Assembly (NCBI GenBank): GCA_023485205.1
Contig: JAMCZX010000037.1
Coordinates: forward strand, 1-23,126
Direction: 5' to 3'
Length of the DNA: 23,126 nt
Origin: Candidatus Omnitrophota bacterium
GTDB taxonomy: Bacteria > Ratteibacteria > UBA8468 > B48-G9 > DTJG01
Numbering within the stretch: the first letter of the stretch is position 1; each line of letters begins with the position of its first letter. The position numbers and the translations under genes are program-made. The notes beneath the pieces are model-generated. The model had not been told where the DNA came from and did not search any database. It saw only the letters and a program-made list of their open reading frames with translations. Positions 16,922 through 23,126 of the stretch are shown here, in pieces.

Positions 16922-19034
16922 TGTTTTCCATATTTATAATATCATTTTTTATAAGGGTATTTTGTGTTTGTCTTAAATTTGAAATGATAAAATGTGTTGT
17001 GGTAAGTAAATTTGTATATCTTCCGCCTTTTATTTCCATATGAACTTTTTTCATGGCGGAAATTGCTTGTTGAAGCTGGGGGTTGTAAACATTAAAAACT
17101 ATCATTGACCTTTCAATGGATTCAGCCTTTTCAATTAATTTTTTTTGCTGTGTGTCCAGAAGATTATAAGTAAAATAATTACTTTGGGTGGGACCCTGTA
17201 ACCCTTCCGGACCCAAACCGCTTATTTTTCCGCCGCCTGTAGGTCCAAGGGGATTTTCTCCGCTTTTATCCTTGATTATCCCTGGTTCAAGATTGTCAGG
17301 TGTAAGTTCTGCGGGGGTTAATCTTCCACCTTTCCCTATAGCAGTATTGCCCACCATTTCACCATAAGACCTGCCTGTTCTTCCTTCTCCGCTTCTTCCT
17401 CCCACTTCCTGGGACCCTGGCATAAGATTTCCTGTGATGCCTTTTGCGCTCATATCACTTATTGGTCCATCAGCTACAGACCATCCTGCGCCTTTATCCA
17501 AACTATCCATCCATTTTGTTGTTTCCTCTATATTGCTTTGCATATTCTGTTCATTCTGGATTAGGTCGCCTATCATATCTTCAAGCTCAGATGGCAGAGG
17601 GGCTTGAGGGACATTATATGCTTCAGGCACCTGCGGCATTTTCCAGTTTACATTATCCGGAGATTGTGCAAGCCATTTTTCTATATTGGATGTTATTTCT
17701 TTTGCAAGTTCCAGCCCCATTTCTGCCTGGGTTACAGCAATTGTTGTAATAGGCTGCATCATTCCATATTCTGCACTCTGGACATGGTCCATCATTTCCA
17801 CAAGTTCTTTGGCAAGTGTAAACTTTCCCTTTGTTTGAATGCCCATATTATTAAGGTCATTTGTTAATTTTTGAAAGGTTTGAAGCCATTTTTCTTCTTT
17901 TTCTGCAAGAGATTTTAAATCCTGTTCTCCTGCAAAATTTTTAGGATTTCCAATTTTTTTTGTTGCCTTGATTATTGAAGTCTGTGATGTGATAAAATTT
18001 TTTAGTTGTTTGTTTATTTTTTTCATTTTTGTTTGAAGCTGTTTAATTTTTTCGTATTGATTTTTTGCGGCTTCTTTTTTTAATTGTTCCGGAAACATTG
18101 ATGGCGGATAGACAAAAAAAACAGTAGACCTGCCCATTTCTGATTCGGCAGGGTTATTGTTTGTGCATTCTGCATAGTATGCTAATTTTGTAGAAAGATT
18201 TGAAGGGATTTTTAAAAATGTGGATATTATATCTTCTTTTACATTTTTTAAATTTTTCTGAAAAAATACAGGGTCATTTGAAGAAATTTCACCAGGACCG
18301 ATATGATATTTTAGACTGAGTATGCCCAGGCCTGAATTATCTGAAGATACTATTTTAAGAGGGATACTTATGTTTAAAGTATTTACAGCAATATCTTTCC
18401 CTGGTTTTATAATCTGCACATAGGGGGCTTGTTCAAGATTGGAGGTTAATAATTTTTTTTGAATGGGGGTTATAGAAGATATATGTGAAAATGGCATAAA
18501 TAATGATGAAGATATTGTCCTGAAATTTTTATGGAATAAGATAATATACATACACAGAAAGAGAACTCCGAGAAGTGCAATTTTTCTGTATAAGAATAAT
18601 TTTTTTCTGTTTATGCTTTTTGAAATATTTGTACCTTTTAGTAATAGTATTGCATCTTCTGCTATTTTTTTTATTAAAATCTTTGAATAAGAATTAGGTT
18701 GCGTTGATAGTTGCCATGAATTTATAAGATGATTATTGAACTTAAAGGTTTTTTGTTCAATAAGAAGAGATAATTTTTCATAAGACATTCTATGCCATAA
18801 TACAAAATCAAAAATAGATTTTAGGAAAATAAAAGCAATAATAAATATAAAGAGGCTCTTTATTGTTCTTTCCCAGGCGATATTTATAAAGAAAATATTT
18901 TCAGTCAATAAAATAAGAAATAAAAATATTATAAGGCAGGAGATAAATATAAAAAAATTTTCTTTTTCTTTGTTTTTAATTTCAAGTTTCCTGTAATAAT
19001 CAAGATATAATTTTATCTGATAAAGATTTTCCAT
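16809..19034 (-). CDS. large membrane protein, DUF4175-like, with coiled coil and Gly-rich segment
   Basis: Three hydrophobic helices are visible (about 27-49, 58-79 and 151-168). They are followed by a beta-rich domain (about 200-310), a long charged helical or coiled-coil region (about 313-400), and more helices to about 510. A Gly/Pro-rich segment (about 515-617) contains GRSGEGRTGRSYGEMVG, then GKGGRLTPAELTPDNLEPG. It ends in a helical tail. This layout is seen in DUF4175-like membrane proteins beside MoxR/DUF58/DUF4159 genes in Planctomycetes and relatives. Function is unknown. The ATG follows the rtcB stop by one base, with AAGGA upstream, so the two are probably translated together. 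The 3' end overlaps the next gene. Assignment to DUF4175 is from memory of layout, not from a search. Confidence 0.65.
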   Translation of the reverse strand: MENLYQIKLYLDYYRKLEIKNKEKENFFIFISCLIIFLFLILLTENIFFINIAWERTIKSLFIFIIAFIFLKSIFDFVLWHRMSYEKLSLLIEQKTFKFNNHLINSWQLSTQPNSYSKILIKKIAEDAILLLKGTNISKSINRKKLFLYRKIALLGVLFLCMYIILFHKNFRTISSSLFMPFSHISSITPIQKKLLTSNLEQAPYVQIIKPGKDIAVNTLNISIPLKIVSSDNSGLGILSLKYHIGPGEISSNDPVFFQKNLKNVKEDIISTFLKIPSNLSTKLAYYAECTNNNPAESEMGRSTVFFVYPPSMFPEQLKKEAAKNQYEKIKQLQTKMKKINKQLKNFITSQTSIIKATKKIGNPKNFAGEQDLKSLAEKEEKWLQTFQKLTNDLNNMGIQTKGKFTLAKELVEMMDHVQSAEYGMMQPITTIAVTQAEMGLELAKEITSNIEKWLAQSPDNVNWKMPQVPEAYNVPQAPLPSELEDMIGDLIQNEQNMQSNIEETTKWMDSLDKGAGWSVADGPISDMSAKGITGNLMPGSQEVGGRSGEGRTGRSYGEMVGNTAIGKGGRLTPAELTPDNLEPGIIKDKSGENPLGPTGGGKISGLGPEGLQGPTQSNYFTYNLLDTQQKKLIEKAESIERSMIVFNVYNPQLQQAISAMKKVHMEIKGGRYTNLLTTTHFIISNLRQTQNTLIKNDIINMENNEHISKQKYNSTGIWEEKIPPGYENVIWKYYSKIFNH

Positions 19035-19035
19035 T

Positions 19036-20502
19036 TTATCCTTTTATTACAGCTAAAGGAACCATTTTGGCAATTTTTTTTGATAGTCCTGCATTTTCAA
19101 CAATCCGGATGACTTCATCTATATCTTTGTATGCTTCCGGGATTTCTTCAATAAGTCCAATCCTTGACCCTGCCTTTGCAATAATATTATGTTCTGCAAG
19201 CTCTTTTATAATATTTCTTTGTTTGTTTTCTCTTACTGCCTGGTGCCGGGACATTTTCCTTCCTGCTCCGTGGCATGTTGAGCCCCATGTTTCCTCCATT
19301 GCAGTTTGTGTTCCTACAAGAACATAGGAGGATGTTCCCATTGTTCCTGGAATAATAACCGGCTGGCCGGCATTTCTATATTTTTCAGGTATTTCCGGAT
19401 GTTCTTTTGGAAATGCTCTTGTAGCTCCTTTTCTATGTATAAGAACTTCTGTTTTTTTCCCATCTATATTATGGAATTCCTTTTTTGCTATATTATGAGC
19501 TATGTCATAAAGAGTTGTAATTTCCAGTTTTTCCAGTTTTTCTATAGATGTATTTAGCACCTGAGAAAAGGATTCTCTTACTCTATGGCTCATTATTTGT
19601 CTGTTTGCCCATGCAAAGTTTGCTCCTGCTGTCATGGCTGAAAAATAATCTTTTCCATCATGGGAATTAATAGGAAGTCCTACAAGCTGCCTATCCGGAA
19701 GATTAATATTATATTTTGAGATGGATTTATAAAATTTCATTAGATAATCCTGGCATATTTGATGGCCCAAACCTCTACTTCCTGAATGTATCATTATAGT
19801 AATCTGTCCGGCAAAAAGTCCAAAAACACCGGCTGTTTTTTCATCATAGATTTCTTTTATTTCCTGAATTTCAAGAAAGTGATTTCCTGAACCAAGGGTT
19901 CCAATCTGATCTGCCGCCCGTTTATATGCATGGTCACCTATTTTATCCGGTTGAGCTCCTTCCATTTTTCCATTTTCTTCAGTATTTTCAAGGTCTGTTT
20001 GAAATCCATATCCATTATCAACAGCCCATTTTGCTCCGGATATAACAACTTTTTCCATTTCTTTTTTATTTAAAAAGAGTTTTCCTGAAGAACCTACACC
20101 TGCAGGAATATTTGTATAAATGGCAGTAATAATTTTTTCAAGATTTTTTTCTATATCTTTTTTTAAAAAATTTGTTTTAAGAAGCCGGACTCCGCAATTG
20201 ATATCATAACCTACAAAACCAGGGATTATTAACCCGTTTTCAATATCAAAGGCGCCAACCCCGCCAATTGGAGCACCATAACCCTGATGAACATCCGGCA
20301 TTGCAAGACTATATTTAATTATACCGGGTAATTTTGCTACATTTATGATTTGAGGAATTACATTTTCATGGATTAAATTGGGCAGCATGTTTTCTGATAT
20401 ATAGATAATACCCGGCACATTCATATTTTCTGATTTCGGAATTAACCACTTGTAATTGTTTATTTTATGAATCTGTGGGGTTGATAATGTCATGGGATTC
20501 AA
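19036..20502 (-). CDS. rtcB: RNA-splicing ligase RtcB
   Basis: A GTP- and Mn2+-dependent ligase that joins 2',3'-cyclic phosphate or 3'-phosphate ends to 5'-OH RNA ends, in tRNA splicing or RNA repair. The metal-site residues are present: Cys103 in GYDINCGVR, His208 in GSGNHFLEI, His239 in MIHSGSRGLGH and His336 in DIAHN. The guanylylated His is His411 in TCHGAGRKMSR. At 488 residues it has the length of the archaeal-type RtcB (about 480) rather than the shorter E. coli form. The listed first codon is TTG. The ATG at 20493 (residue 4) is the more likely start, and neither has a strong Shine-Dalgarno. The gene overlaps the end of the oxidoreductase subunit gene and precedes the DUF4175-like gene by one base. 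No archease or RtcA gene is in the window. Confidence 0.96.
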   Translation of the reverse strand: MNPMTLSTPQIHKINNYKWLIPKSENMNVPGIIYISENMLPNLIHENVIPQIINVAKLPGIIKYSLAMPDVHQGYGAPIGGVGAFDIENGLIIPGFVGYDINCGVRLLKTNFLKKDIEKNLEKIITAIYTNIPAGVGSSGKLFLNKKEMEKVVISGAKWAVDNGYGFQTDLENTEENGKMEGAQPDKIGDHAYKRAADQIGTLGSGNHFLEIQEIKEIYDEKTAGVFGLFAGQITIMIHSGSRGLGHQICQDYLMKFYKSISKYNINLPDRQLVGLPINSHDGKDYFSAMTAGANFAWANRQIMSHRVRESFSQVLNTSIEKLEKLEITTLYDIAHNIAKKEFHNIDGKKTEVLIHRKGATRAFPKEHPEIPEKYRNAGQPVIIPGTMGTSSYVLVGTQTAMEETWGSTCHGAGRKMSRHQAVRENKQRNIIKELAEHNIIAKAGSRIGLIEEIPEAYKDIDEVIRIVENAGLSKKIAKMVPLAVIKG

Positions 20503-21073
20503 TTGCTTTTATATTTTTACCTGCAATATTCCAGCCTTCAGACATAGAATCTATATTTTCTTTAATATGTTCTTTATCTTTTATTACATGTTTTATACCA
20601 AAAATAAGACTTTTTTTGTCTATGCCCAGACTATTGTTGATATTATTGATTATTTTACCAATAGCACCAAGCATTACCATATTTGCAGTTTTTATGCTGC
20701 TTTTTTTTTCTGCAATTTCTGTAGCAGGTATGCCCAAATTTAAAAATTTTTTTGCTGAAAAATTTGTAAAAATAGAACTATTCCATAAACAAAGGGCTGA
20801 AGAATTGAGTTTGGAATAAAGTAATTGAAAAGAATATGTATCCATAAAAACACCAAAATCAGCATTTGAAATAACAGGAGAACTGAGTTTGGAAGTGGAG
20901 AGAATTATCATACAGAATACATAGCCTCCTCTCATTTCTGCTCCATAGGTGGGTAGAAATGACACATTAAGATTTTTATAGATTCCAGCATATGCTAAAG
21001 ATTTTCCCAGGGTAATAATTCCCTGTCCTCCTGAACCACCGGCAATAATTTTCCACACATAATTTTTTTTCAT
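20465..21073 (-). CDS. 2-oxoacid:acceptor oxidoreductase gamma subunit (KorC/PorG-like)
   Basis: The gamma subunit of ferredoxin-type 2-oxoacid oxidoreductases, which oxidise 2-oxoglutarate, pyruvate or related 2-oxoacids to acyl-CoA. GGSGGQGII (12-20) and PTYGAEMRGG (41-50) are the family's hallmark motifs. They are followed by SSPVISNADFGVFMD (64-78) and NMVMLGAIGK (131-140). At 202 residues it is a normal stand-alone gamma subunit. The thiamine-binding beta subunit, the alpha subunit and the ferredoxin subunit are all absent from the window, so the partner genes must lie elsewhere or be missing. It is 13 bases after the isomerase-like gene, and its end overlaps the start of rtcB. Which 2-oxoacid is used cannot be decided from this subunit alone. 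Confidence 0.88.
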   Translation of the reverse strand: MKKNYVWKIIAGGSGGQGIITLGKSLAYAGIYKNLNVSFLPTYGAEMRGGYVFCMIILSTSKLSSPVISNADFGVFMDTYSFQLLYSKLNSSALCLWNSSIFTNFSAKKFLNLGIPATEIAEKKSSIKTANMVMLGAIGKIINNINNSLGIDKKSLIFGIKHVIKDKEHIKENIDSMSEGWNIAGKNIKAIESHDIINPTDS

Positions 21074-21086
21074 GATTTTGGAAAAA

Positions 21087-22052
21087 CTATGTCCACCATG
21101 CTTTTGGTTTGGATTCTTTGAAAAGAATATCCTTTAATAATTCAACAGCTTTTTTTAGACCTTCATTTGTACTCATAAGACTGTCTTCATGTTCAATGCT
21201 TAAGGTGCCATCATAACCGATAAGTCTTAGATTGCTTATAAAATCCTTCCAGAAATCAGGTCCATGTCCATATCCAATGGTTCTAAATACCCATGAACGA
21301 TTAATTTCATCAAGATAGGTTTTGGTATCAAGCACACCATTGACGGATGTGTTGTATATATCAATCTTTGTGTCTTTTGCATGCACATGAAATATAGCTT
21401 TCCCCAATTTTCTTACAGATGCCATTGGGTCTATTCCCTGCCAGAATAAATGACTTGGGTCAAAATTTGCTCCTATTTCTTCTCCTACGGCGTTTCTTAA
21501 TTTAAGAAGTGTTTCTGTATTATAAACAATAAAACCCGGGTGCATTTCAAGGGCTATTTGTTGAACATTATGTTTTTTGGCAAAGGATACCTCATCTTTC
21601 CAGTAAGGAATAGCTACTTCTTCCCATTGCCATTGGACTATCTTTGAAAAATCTTCCGGCCAGGGGCATGTAACCCAGTTGGGATGTTTTGCATCTTTGC
21701 TATCTCCTGGACAACCTGAAAAAGTTATTACTGTTTTAACACCCAGTTTTTCTGCAAGAAGTATTGTTTTTCTTTGTACATCTTTATGGGCCTCTGCAAT
21801 AGTTTTATCCGGATGTAATGGATTACCATGGCAGGATAATGCAGAAATTTCAAAACCTTTTTTCCCCAGGGTTTTTTTAAATGTTTCAAGGCTGTTTTTA
21901 TCATTAAGAAGAATTTCCGGATTACAGTGCGCGTTTCCAGGGTAATTGCCTGTTCCTATTTCCACTATTTCTATTCCAAAGGATTTTGCTAAATCTAAAG
22001 CCTGCTCAAAAGTCTTATCTCCAAAAAGCACTAAAAATAATCCTAATTTCAT
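21087..22052 (-). CDS. sugar phosphate isomerase/epimerase-like TIM-barrel protein
   Basis: A member of the xylose-isomerase-like/AP-endonuclease-2 TIM-barrel family, which includes sugar isomerases, epimerases and hydroxypyruvate isomerase. Likely metal ligands are Glu169 in LEMHPG, Asp198 in NFDPSHL, His224 in HVHAKD and Glu287 in SIEHED. VEIGTG (30-35), SCHGNPLHPD (73-82) and ITFSGCPGD (109-117) are also typical. At 321 residues the domain is complete, and it is cytoplasmic without a signal peptide. The start is secured by AAGGAGG five bases upstream, the strongest Shine-Dalgarno in the window. It is the first gene of the long operon, and candidate promoter elements lie just upstream. The exact substrate is unknown. 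Confidence 0.88.
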   Translation of the reverse strand: MKLGLFLVLFGDKTFEQALDLAKSFGIEIVEIGTGNYPGNAHCNPEILLNDKNSLETFKKTLGKKGFEISALSCHGNPLHPDKTIAEAHKDVQRKTILLAEKLGVKTVITFSGCPGDSKDAKHPNWVTCPWPEDFSKIVQWQWEEVAIPYWKDEVSFAKKHNVQQIALEMHPGFIVYNTETLLKLRNAVGEEIGANFDPSHLFWQGIDPMASVRKLGKAIFHVHAKDTKIDIYNTSVNGVLDTKTYLDEINRSWVFRTIGYGHGPDFWKDFISNLRLIGYDGTLSIEHEDSLMSTNEGLKKAVELLKDILFKESKPKAWWT

Positions 22053-22057
22053 ATTTG

Positions 22058-22064
22058 CCTCCTT
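22058..22064 (-). promoter_or_regulatory. consensus ribosome binding site of the operon's first gene
   Basis: AAGGAGG lies five bases before the ATG of the isomerase-like gene. It matches the anti-Shine-Dalgarno fully, unlike most internal genes, which rely on overlaps. Confidence 0.8.
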
Positions 22065-22097
22065 GTTAAATTTAGTAGAACCAGGTAAATTAAAACC

Positions 22098-22132
22098 ATT
22101 ATAAGTTTATATTTTTCAAATGAATTTGTCAA
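22098..22132 (-). promoter_or_regulatory. candidate promoter of the long operon
   Basis: On the minus strand TTGACA (22127-22132) is a perfect -35 box. TATAAA (22106-22111) follows at 15 bases, and TATAAT (22098-22103) at 23 bases. Neither spacing is the ideal 17, so the pairing is uncertain, but both hexamers lie 46-80 bases before the first ATG in otherwise non-coding sequence. The transposon remnant begins close to or just upstream of the -35 box. Confidence 0.45.
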
Positions 22133-23126
22133 TTTAGCGCATTGCAAGATTTCTGAAAAAATCCTTGTTAAAATAAAAATTATATAGGAATGCTGGTCCA
22201 TAATGTATATGGAGTTAGTGGAAAGGATAGAAAACCATTAGGGTTGATAGACCAACAAATAATTGTAAGAAATAAAAGAATAAAAAAAGAAGAAACTAAA
22301 AAAGAGAAATTATCAAGAAAAAGAGAAAGTGAAAAATGGGAAAAAGGATTAATAGCCAGTAGCGAATTATTAAAGGGTCATAAAAAAGTTATTCAGGTGG
22401 GAGATAGAGAAGCAGATATATACCTTTTTATAAAGAGGGTATTGGAAAAAGAACAAAGTTTTGTTATACGTTGCGGAGAAAAAGGTCGTTCTACAGAAAA
22501 TGGACATATTTACGATGAGATAAAAAAGGCTAATATTATTGGTAATACAGAAATAAAAATTCGGAGAAATGGAAATAGAAAAAAAAGGACAGCAAATATT
22601 GAAATAAAATCTTGCAAAACCAATATAATGGCACCTAAAATTATCAATAAAAAATGTGAAAGTTTAGCAATAAATATAGTTATTGTGGAAGAAATAAATC
22701 CTCCTATAAATACTGATCGATTATACTGGATTCTTTTAACTGGGGAACCTGTAGATACATTTGAAGATTGCATGAAAGTGGTTAAATATTATCAATTCCG
22801 ATGGTTGATAGAAGAATTCCATAAAGGACTAAAAACCGGCTGTAAAATAGAAGACAGGCAATTACAAAGTAGGGAAAAATTAGAAAAACTATTAGGGGTT
22901 TTTTCTATAACAGTGTATCAATTATTATTATTAAGGTATTTATCAAAAAATCCTTCTTCGGTTGAAATTATATTATCTCCTCTTCAGATGTTTGTTCTAC
23001 AAAAACAATTCCCAAAAGAAAGTTGGGATGTAAGATCTAAAAATATATTATTACTTATAGCAAAATTGGACGGATTTATCGGAAGAAAATCCGATGGATC
23101 GCCTGGATGGATAACGCGCTGATGAG
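22133..23126 (+). mobile_element. remnant of an IS4-family insertion sequence
   Basis: The transposase fragment and the short AT-rich lead before it mark an insertion sequence that runs off the right edge. No terminal inverted repeat or target duplication could be identified, so the left border is a guess between the operon's -35 box and the first codon. Confidence 0.5.
22190..23122 (+). CDS. IS4-family (Tn5/IS50-like) transposase, 5'-truncated
   Basis: A DDE transposase fragment. VGDREADIY (70-78) carries the second catalytic Asp (Asp72). YQFRWLIEEFHKGLKTG (201-217) contains the IS4 YREK signature: Tyr201, Arg204, Glu208 (catalytic) and Lys215. VEEINPP (166-172) and LLTGEPVDT (182-190) also match Tn5 transposase. 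The first catalytic Asp and about 150 N-terminal residues are missing, and an in-frame TAA lies at 22169-22171. The gap to the neighbouring gene is too short to hold the missing part. The C-terminus stops at SDGSPGWITR, somewhat before the usual family end. The fragment is probably inactive. It is the only plus-strand gene and is more AT-rich than its neighbours. Confidence 0.85.
   Translation: MLVHNVYGVSGKDRKPLGLIDQQIIVRNKRIKKEETKKEKLSRKRESEKWEKGLIASSELLKGHKKVIQVGDREADIYLFIKRVLEKEQSFVIRCGEKGRSTENGHIYDEIKKANIIGNTEIKIRRNGNRKKRTANIEIKSCKTNIMAPKIINKKCESLAINIVIVEEINPPINTDRLYWILLTGEPVDTFEDCMKVVKYYQFRWLIEEFHKGLKTGCKIEDRQLQSREKLEKLLGVFSITVYQLLLLRYLSKNPSSVEIILSPLQMFVLQKQFPKESWDVRSKNILLLIAKLDGFIGRKSDGSPGWITR

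Noticed and set aside
17444..17867. Plus-strand open frames opposite the DUF4175-like gene
   Set aside because: They lie antisense to a gene with clear protein features, show no family motif, and arise from the Gly/Pro-rich codons on the other strand.
21679..21945. Plus-strand open frame opposite the isomerase-like gene
   Set aside because: It is antisense to a well-supported TIM-barrel gene and has no recognisable domain.
1..23126. CRISPR arrays, tRNA, rRNA or riboswitches
   Set aside because: No regularly spaced direct repeats and no tRNA or rRNA cores were seen on either strand. The intergenic gaps are too short for most structured RNAs.

Overview
The window is a low-GC stretch of about 23 kb. 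It is coding almost throughout, and every gene except the transposase at the right edge lies on the minus strand. The longest non-coding gap is about 137 bases, so there is no gene-free stretch over 300 bases. There is no rRNA or tRNA, so the host cannot be named. The gene content suggests an uncultured Gram-negative-type bacterium of the PVC superphylum (Lentisphaerae/Planctomycetes-like) or a related candidate phylum such as Omnitrophota. The evidence is a pseudopilin coupled to a GntR/LacI-type regulator in a glycan locus, plus a MoxR/DUF58/BatA-like/DUF4159 cluster. This placement is inference from gene neighbourhood.

Region A (about 40-6470, minus strand) is a four-gene glycan-use unit, read right to left. 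It holds a GntR regulator with a LacI-type ligand domain, a prepilin-like protein overlapping it by ATGA, a secreted protein with a GATase-like fold, and a cytoplasmic GH116-family glycosidase. The leader before the regulator carries a perfect 8-bp inverted repeat, a candidate operator. A possible start of another gene is cut by the left edge.

Region B (6471-22052, minus strand) looks like one long operon of eleven genes, read right to left. Its order is a xylose-isomerase-like TIM-barrel protein, an orphan 2-oxoacid:acceptor oxidoreductase gamma subunit, the RNA ligase RtcB, and a DUF4175-like membrane/coiled-coil protein. Then come a secreted beta-rich/CBM-like protein, a secreted DUF2341-like/PKD/TPR protein, a secreted protein with two DUF4159 units, a MoxR AAA+ ATPase, a DUF58 protein, a BatA-like VWA membrane protein and a VWA/GATase-like membrane protein. 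Gaps are 0-13 bases and many genes overlap by ATGA or GTGA. A consensus Shine-Dalgarno and possible TTGACA/TATAAA promoter elements precede the first gene. The MoxR, DUF58 and VWA genes probably form a chaperone-like ATPase/metal-binding machine that acts on envelope proteins. The secreted and DUF4175-like genes may be its partners. The presence of RtcB and a redox-enzyme subunit in the same transcript is the most unusual aspect of the window.

Region C (about 22133-23126, plus strand) is a 5'-truncated IS4-family (Tn5/IS50-like) transposase that reaches the right edge.

Base composition is uneven. By-eye counts of single 60-base lines give roughly 40-45% GC in the GH116, RtcB and isomerase genes, 22-32% in the VWA/BatA/DUF58 genes, and under 20% in part of the transposase.
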